Shown: one piece after another, positions 45,189-53,879 of the stretch
Layout: each line of letters starts with the position of its first letter
Position numbering within the stretch: position 1 is the stretch's first letter
Assembly (NCBI RefSeq): GCF_000758625.1
Contig: NZ_CP009283.1
Span: 4,971,501-5,035,500, forward strand
Direction: 5' to 3'
DNA length: 64,000 nucleotides
Source of the DNA: Paenibacillus sp. FSL R7-0273
GTDB taxonomy: Bacteria; Bacillota; Bacilli; Paenibacillales; Paenibacillaceae
Program-made: the position numbers and the translations under genes
The notes under the pieces: generated by a model
Databases searched by the model: none
The model's input: the letters and a program-made list of their open reading frames with translations, nothing else
What the model was told of the DNA's origin: nothing

Positions 45189-47618
45189 TTAGTGCTGGAC
45201 CTTTTCGAACAGGGCGCTGCGTGTGTCTTCTTCCTTGAGCATTTTTTTCCACGGATCGGACACCTGGGCCAGAGCAAAATCAATCCGCGCCGCCAGCTCC
45301 CTGCGGTTCTCATCGTTGTTCAGGATCACGCTCTGGATCTTCTCAAGACCCATACGTTCCACCCACTCAGAGGTTCTTTCCAGATAATTTCCGGTTTCAC
45401 GGTAGAACTGCATCACGGCAGAGCACACTTCAACCAGCTCTTCATCCGTCTTCACCTTGCAGAAGGCATCTGCAATACGCGGCTTGATCCCGCCGTTACC
45501 GCCGATGAACACTTCCCAGCCGCCATCGTTACCAACGATACCAATGTCCTTGGTGCATGATTCCGCACAGTTACGCGGGCAGCCGTTTACCGCCATTTTG
45601 AATTTGGCAGGGAAATCAAGGCGTTCGTATTTACGCTCCAGCATAGCCCCTACACCCATCGAGTCCTGTGTACCAAACCGGCAGAACTGGTTGCCGACAC
45701 AGGTTTTGACGGTGCGCAGCGATTTGGCGTAGGCGTAACCGGAAGGCATATCCAGCTCTTCCCACACTTTTGGCACATCTTCCTTTTTGACACCGATCAG
45801 GTCCAGACGCTGTCCGCCGGTTACCTTAACTACCTTCACATCATATTTCAGGGATACATCGGCAATCCGCTTCAGATCCTCAGGTGTAGTCACGCCGCCG
45901 TACATACGCGGAACAACAGTGAAGGTACCGTCCTTCTGAATATTGGCGCTCATGCGTTCATTGACGAAGCGCGATTCCTTCTCGTCCTCATGCGTATCCG
46001 GATAAATCATGCCCAGGTAATAGTTGACGGCCGGACGGCACTTGGAGCAGCCTTCAGGCTGTTTCCACTCCAGCACGTTCATAACTTCCTTAGTGGTCTT
46101 GAGTCCCTTGGCTGTAATCTCGGCCACAATTTCATCACGGCTGAGCGGGGTGCAGCCGCAGATACCGGCTTTGGCACTCTCCTTGAAACTGTCGCCGAGC
46201 ACGAATTGCAGAATCTGTTCAACAACCGGCTTACAGCCGCCGCAGGAGCGTGTGGCTCCGGTGCACGCCTTAATTTCATCAACAGTGGTAAAGCCGTTCT
46301 CTGTTACCGCATCGACGATTGTTTTTTTGGTGACCCCGTTACAGCCGCAGACAATTTCTTCATCAGCCATCGCTTCCACGGACATGCCCTTTTTGGCATT
46401 TCCGCCTCCGCCGCAGCAGCCGGTACCCATTACTTCGCTATAAATCTCATCCGTCATCTCTGTGCCTTGTTTCACAAGCTTCTGCAGATTTGCAGATTCG
46501 GTAACATCACCGAACAGTACAGCACCGACAATAACATTATCTTTGAGCAAAATCTTCTTATAGGTTCTTTTCCATTCGTCTTTAGCGGAGATCACGGTAT
46601 GCTCCGGTGTATCTGTAAATTCGCCTGCCGAAAAGACATCCACGCCGGAAATTTTCAGCTTGGTCGATACAACCGAACCTTCATATGGCTGTGTGGCTGC
46701 TCCGCACAGGTGTTTTGCAAGCACCATGCCCTGCTCGAACAGCGGGGCTACCAGACCGTAGCAGGTTCCGCGGTGTTCGGTACATTCGCCGACAGAGTAG
46801 ACATTCTCCATTGAAGTCTGCAGATAGTCGTTAACGACGATCCCGCGGTTCACGGTAATACCGCTGTCCTTAGCCAGCTGAGTGTTCGGCTTGATGCCAA
46901 CTGCCATAACCACGAAATCCGCCTGCAGCTCCGAGCCGTCACTGAATCTCAGTCCGTTAACACGTTCATCTCCGGTCAGCTCTGCGGTCTGCTTGCCCAT
47001 AGCGAACTTCACGCCTTGGCGCTTAAGCTCAGCCTGCAGCATCGACGAAGCCGTATGGTCCAGCTGACGCTCCATCAGATCCTCGAGCAGATGCACTACC
47101 GTCACATCCATACCGAGGTTAACCAGGCCCTTGGCTGCTTCAAGTCCGAGCAGACCGCCGCCGATAACTGCTGCTGTACGGTACTGCTTGGCAGCCGCCA
47201 GCATTGCATCACAGTCAGCAATGTCACGGAAGCCGACTACACCTTCCTTGGTGCTGCCCGGAACAGGCAGGATGAAGGAATTGGAGCCTGTTGCAATAAT
47301 AACTTTATCGTAAGGAACAGCCAGTCCGTTTTCTGCGATGACCTGCCGGGCTTCCTCGTCAATCTTGACTACCGTCGTTCCTGTGTGCAGCGTAATATTA
47401 TTGTCTGCATACCACTGGCGGTCGTTCAGAATGATATCCTCAATGCTTTTGCTGCCTTCAAGCACATAGGACAGCATAATCCGGTTATAGTTGGGGTGAG
47501 GCTCGCTGCCGAAGATCGTAATATCATAAGCGCCGCCCAGCTTCAAAATCTGTTCAATAGTCCCTACGCCCGCCATACCATTGCCTATCAATACTAATTT
47601 TTCTCTCTCCACTCTCAC
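45189..47618 (-). CDS. nirB: Nitrite reductase [NAD(P)H] large subunit
   Basis: 809 residues. An N-terminal FAD/NAD domain (LIGNGMAGVGT, VIGGGLLGLEAAKGL) is followed by a BFD-like [2Fe-2S] domain (VCGCNGVTKKTI, CGGCKPVVEQI). The C-terminal nitrite/sulfite reductase domain has siroheme-[4Fe-4S] cysteines in CVGNQFCRFG and NGCPRNCAESCTKD. It reduces nitrite to ammonium with NADH in the cytoplasm. The start is a GTG at 47618 with GGGGAGG 8 nt upstream. The promoter carries two perfect Fnr-type boxes, consistent with induction without oxygen. Confidence 0.96.
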   Translation of the reverse strand: MRVEREKLVLIGNGMAGVGTIEQILKLGGAYDITIFGSEPHPNYNRIMLSYVLEGSKSIEDIILNDRQWYADNNITLHTGTTVVKIDEEARQVIAENGLAVPYDKVIIATGSNSFILPVPGSTKEGVVGFRDIADCDAMLAAAKQYRTAAVIGGGLLGLEAAKGLVNLGMDVTVVHLLEDLMERQLDHTASSMLQAELKRQGVKFAMGKQTAELTGDERVNGLRFSDGSELQADFVVMAVGIKPNTQLAKDSGITVNRGIVVNDYLQTSMENVYSVGECTEHRGTCYGLVAPLFEQGMVLAKHLCGAATQPYEGSVVSTKLKISGVDVFSAGEFTDTPEHTVISAKDEWKRTYKKILLKDNVIVGAVLFGDVTESANLQKLVKQGTEMTDEIYSEVMGTGCCGGGGNAKKGMSVEAMADEEIVCGCNGVTKKTIVDAVTENGFTTVDEIKACTGATRSCGGCKPVVEQILQFVLGDSFKESAKAGICGCTPLSRDEIVAEITAKGLKTTKEVMNVLEWKQPEGCSKCRPAVNYYLGMIYPDTHEDEKESRFVNERMSANIQKDGTFTVVPRMYGGVTTPEDLKRIADVSLKYDVKVVKVTGGQRLDLIGVKKEDVPKVWEELDMPSGYAYAKSLRTVKTCVGNQFCRFGTQDSMGVGAMLERKYERLDFPAKFKMAVNGCPRNCAESCTKDIGIVGNDGGWEVFIGGNGGIKPRIADAFCKVKTDEELVEVCSAVMQFYRETGNYLERTSEWVERMGLEKIQSVILNNDENRRELAARIDFALAQVSDPWKKMLKEEDTRSALFEKVQH

Positions 47619-47673
47619 TGTTAAAACCTCCCCGAAGCTCTTTAAAATTCTTTGAATTTTATCTCGTACCTGA

Positions 47674-47764
47674 ATTATACATTTTAAATTTAAATGGCAT
47701 TTGTGATTACAATCACAATAATTGTGAATGTTTTCACAATATTACATGTCATGTAAGCTTACAT
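47674..47764 (-). promoter_or_regulatory. Fnr-type nirB promoter with two perfect boxes and an upstream palindrome
   Basis: On the minus strand a -10 TATAAT lies at 47679-47674 with no good -35. TGTGA-N6-TCACA boxes lie at 47702-47717 and 47723-47738, centres 21 bp apart. If transcription starts near 47667, the boxes are centred near -42 and -63, the class II and upstream positions of Crp/Fnr activators. A 14-bp perfect palindrome ATGTAAGCTTACAT (47751-47764) lies further upstream. Confidence 0.8.
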
Positions 47765-47802
47765 ATAGTTCGAAACAACACCTGAAGTTTGCAAAATAAA
47801 TA

Positions 47803-47846
47803 GCCGGATTCTCTATAGCCAATAATGGCATATAGAAGAATCCGGC
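47803..47846 (-). terminator. Intrinsic terminator after the lipoprotein gene
   Basis: GCCGGATTCT pairs with AGAATCCGGC. On the minus strand TATTTATTTTG follows. It lies 31 bp past the stop at 47877. Confidence 0.7.
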
Positions 47847-47876
47847 ATAGTCTGCCTGCCTACAGATGACGTTCGC

Positions 47877-48575
47877 TTACCGCAGAACAAGGGAAATCTC
47901 CAGCTTGTCCTGGATCCGCAGCTTCATATCGATCCCGCTGTCCAGCAGCGTCTTGTCATTGAGCTTCAGCTTCCACTCTTCATTCGAGAGCGGCTTGTAT
48001 TCTTTGACAGCAAGCAGTGTCTTGTTGTTCTCGGCCAGATGGGCCAGCCCGCTGCTCTTCAGCATTCCCCTCACCGTCAAATCCTCGGTATAAGGCATAA
48101 CATAGGAGTGAGTCAGCTCAGGCTGGCTGCTTCCGCCGTTCACGGTCAGAATGACGGGCTGAAACTCAGCGTCCTGCAGAGGTTCGGCTGTAATCAGGAT
48201 AGTATCCTCACGCTTTACCACAGCGTTTAGATCGGCTGCCTTTTTACCGTTTAGCTGTATCTGCCAAGCCATACCCGGACTGAGTGATATCTGATTCACT
48301 GTCTCAAGCGACTTCCCGTCTCCGGCAAAAGTGACCAGGCCGCTGGCAGCAAGCAGCCCTTTAATCGTAGTCTCCGGCTGATAGGCATCACTGATCTGAC
48401 GGCCAGCGCTGCCGGTAAAATCTGCGTCCCCCACTTTCACAGCAAATATAGGCTGAACAGCATTGGCAGCAGCATTGCTATTTACCTCCGGCTTTCCGTT
48501 CAGGGCATCACAGCCCCCGGCAATTCCAATCAGCAAGAGTCCCAGACACACCCGCCACAGCAACTTCACTTGCAT
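47877..48575 (-). CDS. Lipoprotein with two DUF4430-like repeats
   Basis: 232 residues. A signal peptide ends in a lipobox (IAGGC). The rest is an internal duplication: about 45-135 and 140-230 align along T(I/V)xGxLxxSGLxxxxxxxKxLxxV, then WxxxLNxK and a final KxxDxLxI. The layout recalls the DUF4430/transcobalamin-like beta fold, though I am not certain. A role in binding a small ligand or in cell-surface adhesion is a guess. Single-gene transcript with its own terminator. Confidence 0.72.
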   Translation of the reverse strand: MQVKLLWRVCLGLLLIGIAGGCDALNGKPEVNSNAAANAVQPIFAVKVGDADFTGSAGRQISDAYQPETTIKGLLAASGLVTFAGDGKSLETVNQISLSPGMAWQIQLNGKKAADLNAVVKREDTILITAEPLQDAEFQPVILTVNGGSSQPELTHSYVMPYTEDLTVRGMLKSSGLAHLAENNKTLLAVKEYKPLSNEEWKLKLNDKTLLDSGIDMKLRIQDKLEISLVLR

Positions 48576-48759
48576 TTCTCCGGCACCGCCTTTATAGCCT
48601 GAACACAGCTTCCAGCAATTTATCAGGCTTGTAGTCTGTATGTATTAGTCTTATTAAAGGATAACGTAAAAAGACAGGCTTCTCAATCATACTGCTGTCA
48701 TTTTGCGGAATATTTACTGCTGGAGACTGAAGAATGATTAGAAATAGTTAACTGCACCG

Positions 48760-48781
48760 AAAAAAGGCCCCCAAAGGGGCC
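48760..48781 (-). terminator. Intrinsic terminator of the ric gene
   Basis: GGCCCC pairs with GGGGCC over a 4-nt loop. On the minus strand TTTTTT follows. It lies 24 bp past the stop. Confidence 0.8.
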
Positions 48782-48804
48782 ATTACCATCACACACTGCT
48801 CCGC

Positions 48805-49530
48805 TTATTGATAACGCAGGAACAGGTTATTATTCTCCAGATGCACATGCTCAAAGGTCATGCCTTCCAGCTCCTCAAGACGGGCATAGGTCAGGCGGTA
48901 GGTTGTGCAGGCATGCGGCGGCGGAGTAAAGTCATTGGTAACCGCACGCAGCTCACGCAGAATTTCGCCGGCTCCTTCATGCTCCTGCTCCAGATTATGC
49001 AGCAGCTCATGCAGCTCAGCCAGTTTTTCTTCGCTCGGACTTTCACTGTAAGCCAGCATTTTAGGAAATTCCAATTCCTCTTCCTGTGCCGTATGCTTCA
49101 GCAGATCTTCACGCAGCAGGTTGAACAGGCGGTGTACTTCGGCCAGGTGCGGGGAATCCTCACCGTGCACGCGGAAGACCTTGGTTACATTCTGGCTGAT
49201 CTGCGGAAGCTCTTCACGCAGGTAGCGGTGATGCTTGTTCACAATGTGCTCTACCAGTTCGCGCGGCGAAGCCTGATTCCATTTTGTATCCTCTTCAAGC
49301 ACCGGATGCTCCTCCACCAGCTTGTGCAGGTCACTGAGCAGCCCCTCTGCATTCAGGCCCTTCTCTTCGGCTGCTTCAGTAAGCGGCTTTGCACCGCCGC
49401 AGCAGAAATCGATCCGCTGTCCTTTGAAGTAATCTGCTGCTTTCGGGAATTTCAGTACGATATCTCTTACAAAATCTTCACCGCTGAAGCTAAGCTGTTC
49501 AGTTGTATGGTTTATTTGATTGGCCGTCAT
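48805..49530 (-). CDS. ric: Iron-sulfur cluster repair di-iron protein (RIC/ScdA/YtfE family)
   Basis: 241 residues. An N-terminal ScdA-N domain (about 10-70; RIDFCCGGAKPL with the conserved Cys pair) precedes a hemerythrin-like four-helix domain. Its metal ligands lie in HIVNKHHRYL, EVHRLF, KHTAQEEELEFPKM, ELEHEG-type NLEQEHEGAG, PPHACTTYRL and FEHVHLENN. Such proteins repair Fe-S clusters damaged by nitric oxide or peroxide. Neighbouring nitrite reductase, which can release NO, gives a sensible context. Start follows GGAGGG. Confidence 0.93.
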   Translation of the reverse strand: MTANQINHTTEQLSFSGEDFVRDIVLKFPKAADYFKGQRIDFCCGGAKPLTEAAEEKGLNAEGLLSDLHKLVEEHPVLEEDTKWNQASPRELVEHIVNKHHRYLREELPQISQNVTKVFRVHGEDSPHLAEVHRLFNLLREDLLKHTAQEEELEFPKMLAYSESPSEEKLAELHELLHNLEQEHEGAGEILRELRAVTNDFTPPPHACTTYRLTYARLEELEGMTFEHVHLENNNLFLRYQ

Positions 49531-49647
49531 AGTGGGCCCTCCCTCGTGTTATTGGTCTAGGTTCTTTCTTACCTCTACACAATAACGCCCGCAGGGGCAC
49601 GGCCTAGTGATTAAACGCACTGAATATATAAAATTTTATTGAACGAA

Positions 49648-50898
49648 TCACTCGATACGCTTAATTTTCCACTGTCCGCTGCTTGTTACCATTGTAAATT
49701 TCAGAGACCTTGAATAATCCCCGCTGTTCTGGGTTACCTTTATTATTTTCACCCCGTTCTTGTGAGAGAGTGTGGTGTACGTAAGATCCAGTTCCCCGTA
49801 TTCCAGCAATCCAATCTCCATAACCTTACTCACTTTAAATTTCAAGATTTCCGGATCAGCTGCCATCCGCTTCATTTCCGCAGAATAAGCCTCCGGCCAG
49901 AGGCTGTCCTCAAGGTAGTTTCTGATTACCGACTCAGCGCTATCCGGATAAGTAAATTGTCCGTGCCCGTTGTGATATAACACTTTATATTTATCAGAAG
50001 CTGATCTGTCATACGGATGATAGATAAACAGCTGATGGCCCTGTAAATCCTCGTAGCTATATTCAGATACACTGTCCATAATTTCGTTTGCATCTATATC
50101 CTCCAGATAACGTTTCCCTTGCCCGGTGGCATTCGGGAAATTACTTTCCAGAAGAACAGGCCTGTTATTTGTCCATTGGTACAGATTGAAGCCCTCTCCG
50201 CCTAAAATCCCCTCCATGTAAACAGCGATATGTTTTTTACCGCTCTGATCCAGCTTTAGAATCTCCACATGATCCAGCCCGTGGACTACGAATACGGCAT
50301 CCTCTAGCTTCCCCAGATTTTCAAACCGCTTACCGTTCTGACGGATCACATGAAGCTCTACTTTTTCTGCCGTATCCTCTGGCTCTAATTGGGTGTAGAC
50401 TACATATTCTGTTTTTGAGTCGTTATCTATATCTCCCGATGCCTTCACATTTAATTCAGCAAGATTGGTAATCCCGGACAGATATTTATCAAAGCGCTGG
50501 TCAAAAAAATGTGCATTACCGTTTACAGTCACTGTTCTTATAGCTTTCTTTTTAGGATCCGAAAGCACCTTAATTGTAGTCGCCTGCCTGCTGTCAATCA
50601 GTTCATAGCTCCAGTAACCGTTGGCACGGGCCACCGCCGCCGCCAGCTCCATCACCTCTTGCTCGCTGTTTTCCAGAAGTATGAACGGAAGCTCCACATA
50701 AAATTTAGGGTAGGTACCATTCTGGTAGAACTCCACCTGCTTCAGGGTTACTCCAGCAGCCTTAAAAGCCTCCTTTACCGGATGCTTCCAGGTCCCTATA
50801 TTTACAATTTTCTGTTGGCTTGCAGCATGGACTGTAACAGGCCCCACTGCAGCTGTGACCACAAGAATGATTAGTATAAGTACGATCCATCTTCTCAT
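49648..50898 (-). CDS. Secreted protein of unknown function with VCBS-like acidic loops
   Basis: 416 residues. A hydrophobic signal peptide (about 1-25, cleavage near VHA-AS) precedes a mostly beta-rich extracellular region. Two acidic loops, GDIDNDSKTEYVVYTQ and EDIDANEIMDSVSEYSYED, look like the calcium-binding loops of FG-GAP/VCBS repeats. No catalytic motif was recognised and there is no lipobox or sorting signal. GGAGG precedes the ATG. It stands alone, with no clear operon partner. Confidence 0.75.
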   Translation of the reverse strand: MRRWIVLILIILVVTAAVGPVTVHAASQQKIVNIGTWKHPVKEAFKAAGVTLKQVEFYQNGTYPKFYVELPFILLENSEQEVMELAAAVARANGYWSYELIDSRQATTIKVLSDPKKKAIRTVTVNGNAHFFDQRFDKYLSGITNLAELNVKASGDIDNDSKTEYVVYTQLEPEDTAEKVELHVIRQNGKRFENLGKLEDAVFVVHGLDHVEILKLDQSGKKHIAVYMEGILGGEGFNLYQWTNNRPVLLESNFPNATGQGKRYLEDIDANEIMDSVSEYSYEDLQGHQLFIYHPYDRSASDKYKVLYHNGHGQFTYPDSAESVIRNYLEDSLWPEAYSAEMKRMAADPEILKFKVSKVMEIGLLEYGELDLTYTTLSHKNGVKIIKVTQNSGDYSRSLKFTMVTSSGQWKIKRIE

Positions 50899-50992
50899 AA
50901 TGACCTCCGGGACATTGGATTAAATTGTATATTTAATCCATTTTAACCAATATACCAGAGCCTTGCTGCGATAAAAATCGCCTAACTAACAT

Positions 50993-51019
50993 AAAAAAAC
51001 ACCTCTAAGCAAGAGGTGC
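50993..51019 (-). terminator. Intrinsic terminator after the 51.0-51.8 kb gene
   Basis: CACCTCT pairs with AGAGGTG. On the minus strand TTTTTTT follows. It lies 25 bp past the stop. Confidence 0.8.
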
Positions 51020-51043
51020 TTTACATAGTGTCAGCAACAATGA

Positions 51044-51766
51044 TTAGCGGACAGTAGCCTGCATATACGTACGCTTGCCCTGCGCATCCTTCAGATAAGG
51101 ACCCAGTCCGGCGAACCTGGAATGATCCACATATACGCCGGTCATCCACCTTCCTTCAGTCAGGCCGCCGTTCCACTGCAGAACAAGATCGGGGGCGGAT
51201 ATCCATTCCTGATACACCTGTATATGATCTTCCCTGTATTCCTTAAAAGGCTTGCCGTTCTCAATCAGCCTGAATGGGCTGACATAAGTCGGCACAAAAT
51301 AATTTGATATCGTATCCAGGTCATCGCCGTCCAGAAAAGCCTCATTGCCCAGATAATGCTGAAACAGCAGTGTATTCTCATAAAGTGACCATATTACTGC
51401 CTGCAGCACCATGCTCTGTCTTATTCCGTTATGAAAGGTGAACAGCCGCCGGCTTCCTGCTGCAGCCACGTCTGCAGCATCCCCGGGCTCCAGGCAATGC
51501 CGCTCGCAGCCGATACATTTCCAGCCGGAGGGACTCTGAATCCATTTCTGAAACACACTTCCGCTGTCATTATCCCCTTTATATAGAGAGGAAATGATTT
51601 CATAGGGCACGCCGATCCACGAATCCCACAAGGAGCCGGGAAGATGGCCGTGCAGCATGAACAGCGCCTTATCATAAATAAGCTGCACTTTGATCGAAGC
51701 GGTCTCCAGTTCGGCAACATCCTCTTTTCCATAGGCTATCTCCCGGGAAAACAAGGTCGTTTTCAT
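51044..51766 (-). CDS. Hypothetical cytoplasmic protein
   Basis: 240 residues, no signal peptide or membrane segment. It is rich in aromatic residues, and no family is recognised. Cysteines are clustered in WKCIGCERHC (Cx2Cx3C), which might bind metal, but the spacing is not that of a known finger. A GGAGG site and a strong terminator show that it is expressed. It is monocistronic. Function unknown. Confidence 0.7.
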   Translation of the reverse strand: MKTTLFSREIAYGKEDVAELETASIKVQLIYDKALFMLHGHLPGSLWDSWIGVPYEIISSLYKGDNDSGSVFQKWIQSPSGWKCIGCERHCLEPGDAADVAAAGSRRLFTFHNGIRQSMVLQAVIWSLYENTLLFQHYLGNEAFLDGDDLDTISNYFVPTYVSPFRLIENGKPFKEYREDHIQVYQEWISAPDLVLQWNGGLTEGRWMTGVYVDHSRFAGLGPYLKDAQGKRTYMQATVR

Positions 51767-51957
51767 CTTCCTCGCCTCCTAAATGTTCTGCAGAACGGAC
51801 TTCGCTTATTGAATACGCTTTCACTCATATTCCCTACGGCATCATCATCAGCGGACAGACAGGCTGGCTACGACAGTTTTTCCTATTATATTACATTTCT
51901 ACGTCAGTTGTGCAAGTTTTATTTTAATAAAATTTAATATACCTTCAGCCTCGGGTT

Positions 51958-51994
51958 GAAAAAGCCCCTCTCTCCAGTAATGGAAAAAGGGGCT
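51958..51994 (-). terminator. Intrinsic terminator of the HxlR-family gene
   Basis: AGCCCCT pairs with AGGGGCT. On the minus strand TTTTTC follows. It lies 26 bp past the stop. Confidence 0.75.
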
Positions 51995-52019
51995 ATCAAC
52001 AGGACTTCCGAAGCAGGGA

Positions 52020-52337
52020 TTACTCGACCCAGCTCTCCGCCCAGGACTGAATCTGCTGCATGACCGGCTCAAGCGCACGGCCCTTTGGCGTTAATTCATA
52101 CTCAATGCGCACCGGCGTTTCGGGGTACACATGTCTGACCAGAATGCCTTCGCATTCCAGATCCTTCATCCGTTCCGACAGCATTTTATCGCTCATTGAC
52201 GGAATCAGTCCGGAAATATCCTTGAAGCGCTTCGGGCCGCTCATCAATGTCTGGATAATAAGTCCATTCCAGCGTTTGCCTAAGAAAGAGAAGGCCGTTT
52301 CGAATCTTGGGCACATCGTCAGCTGATGCTCTTCCAT
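52020..52337 (-). CDS. HxlR-family redox regulator, YodB-like
   Basis: 105 residues from the ATG at 52337, preceded by AGAGGTGA; a GTG three codons earlier overlaps that site. The HxlR winged helix (CPRFETAFSFLGKRWNGLIIQTL, PKRFKDISGLIPSMSDKMLSERMKDLE) closely resembles B. subtilis YodB. That repressor of quinone/diamide detoxification genes senses electrophiles through an N-terminal cysteine. The equivalent Cys9 is present; the C-terminal cysteines of YodB are absent, so it would act by a one-Cys or intersubunit mechanism. A TACT-N7-AGTA operator overlaps its promoter, implying autorepression. No detoxification gene is adjacent. Confidence 0.88.
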   Translation of the reverse strand: MEEHQLTMCPRFETAFSFLGKRWNGLIIQTLMSGPKRFKDISGLIPSMSDKMLSERMKDLECEGILVRHVYPETPVRIEYELTPKGRALEPVMQQIQSWAESWVE

Positions 52338-52363
52338 TGTTCTCACCTCTCAGTTGAAAAGCT

Positions 52364-52378
52364 TACTATTAGTTAGTA
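52364..52378. promoter_or_regulatory. YodB-type operator (TACT-N7-AGTA)
   Basis: TACTATTAGTTAGTA exactly fits the operator described for YodB-family repressors. It lies 27-41 bp upstream of the gene and overlaps a TATACT -10-like hexamer on the minus strand. Confidence 0.65.
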
Positions 52379-52463
52379 TATATAATTTTAACATATTTAT
52401 AGCGCAATGAACATCGTTTACCAAAAAAAAGTTCATCTGCCCTATCCTATTATATCCGCAGTG

Positions 52464-52787
52464 TCAATCCCCTGTGCCTTGCTGCGGCTTGCGCCGGGCA
52501 ATCGCTTCTGTCACTACATAAGCAAGATCATCATTTCCGTACAGCGACAGCACACCGAGAACGGTATCGTCGGAAATATCGCCTGCTTCCTCTTCAGGTA
52601 CGGTCAGGGCAAGCGCCCGGCCGAGTGCGGCGTTCCCCTCCTGCTGCGGATAAGCCTGCAAATACAGCTCATGCGGATCCAGCTTGTTGTTCACACACCA
52701 CTGCGCAAACACAAGAATCATCATTTCCTCATCCCGCTTATAGCTCTCGATGATTTGTTCCTCCATTGATTTGCGGTAATCGTCCAT
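52464..52787 (-). CDS. Small acidic protein of unknown function
   Basis: 107 residues, no signal peptide or membrane helix, acidic, probably helical (KRDEEMMILVFAQWCVNNKLDPHELYLQAYPQ). No family is recognised with confidence. It lies 24 bp after the oxidoreductase gene, with GAGAGGAGC before the ATG, so the two are co-transcribed. Confidence 0.75.
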   Translation of the reverse strand: MDDYRKSMEEQIIESYKRDEEMMILVFAQWCVNNKLDPHELYLQAYPQQEGNAALGRALALTVPEEEAGDISDDTVLGVLSLYGNDDLAYVVTEAIARRKPQQGTGD

Positions 52788-52811
52788 GCTCTAGCTCCTC
52801 TCAATTCCTCG

Positions 52812-53747
52812 TCAGTCAGTAAGCTCTGCAGCCAGCCTGTGGCTCGCCAATACGTTAGATGCGGCGATGCTGCACTGCTCCGGTGTATGAAGCGTACTCA
52901 AAAAATGCTTAACCGCCCCGCTGAACCCTCTGCGCTCCAGCACCGTATCCCAGCTTCCGAAGCTTTGGTTACGCGGCAGGGCACCTTTTTCATATAATAC
53001 AGCCTTCTCCAGATCCGTTACTTCCACCGATCTCCCGCTGCCGTGCAGCTCCAGCTTCTCAAGATCAGCTCCGGCATCCCTGACCATACTGTACATTCCG
53101 GTGGCACCGGTATCCCAGCCAAGCATTCCGGAGGACTGGAGCAGACGGCCTTCACTATCGGCTATAAGACGGCTTCTGAGCAGCTCATAATCATTCCCGC
53201 ACAGCCACAGCAGCAAATCAAGCATATGGATCAGATCATCATGGATCGTCTCATGGCTGCTGCCGTTCTGCACACCCGTACGGTGCTTGACCGCATGGCA
53301 CAGGCTGATGCCTCCGGCCTTCTCCAGCCAGGTCTTGGCTGCCGTATACATCGGTGCAAAACGCCGGTTAAAGCCGACTGCAAGCAGCAGCCCCCGGTCC
53401 CCGGCCAGCTGAGCCATCCGCTGCGATTCCTCCAGGTTGTATGACAGCGGCTTATCCACATACACCGGCAATCCATGCTCCAGACATTTTGTAACATACT
53501 CATAATGGGTTGTAGTGGGACTGTGCACAAATACTGCATCCAAATCCCAGGACAGCAGCTCATCCAGATCGGTCGTCCCTTTGGCAAGGCGGTAGGAACG
53601 GACCGCTCCCTGTACGGTTGCCGGTGAATGGCTCAGTATGCCGACGATCTCCGCCTGATCATGGCGGGACAGCAGCGGCAGATATACTTTGCGGGCAATG
53701 TCGCCGATCCCGATCATTGCCACTCTTTTGCGCACAGGAGTATTCAT
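52812..53747 (-). CDS. Gfo/Idh/MocA-family oxidoreductase
   Basis: 311 residues. The N-terminal Rossmann fold has GIGDIARKVYLPLL, and the family EKP motif appears as YVDKPLSYNLEES. The C-terminal domain continues with GFNRRFAP and HDDLIHMLDLLLWL, where the His/Asp pair is typical. It likely oxidises a sugar or inositol-like hydroxyl with NAD(P), but the substrate cannot be inferred. The first gene of a two-gene transcript, divergent from the TVP38 gene. Confidence 0.88.
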   Translation of the reverse strand: MNTPVRKRVAMIGIGDIARKVYLPLLSRHDQAEIVGILSHSPATVQGAVRSYRLAKGTTDLDELLSWDLDAVFVHSPTTTHYEYVTKCLEHGLPVYVDKPLSYNLEESQRMAQLAGDRGLLLAVGFNRRFAPMYTAAKTWLEKAGGISLCHAVKHRTGVQNGSSHETIHDDLIHMLDLLLWLCGNDYELLRSRLIADSEGRLLQSSGMLGWDTGATGMYSMVRDAGADLEKLELHGSGRSVEVTDLEKAVLYEKGALPRNQSFGSWDTVLERRGFSGAVKHFLSTLHTPEQCSIAASNVLASHRLAAELTD

Positions 53748-53879
53748 AGTACATCTTCCTTTACATGTCGTATAGATGTATTATACCGTGACATCTTGCG
53801 GCGGCAATGATCTTTGCTTCATTAATTCGTTTTTTTTCAGTATGATGGGGTGAACAGCTTATGAAGGGGCATAGTAGAG

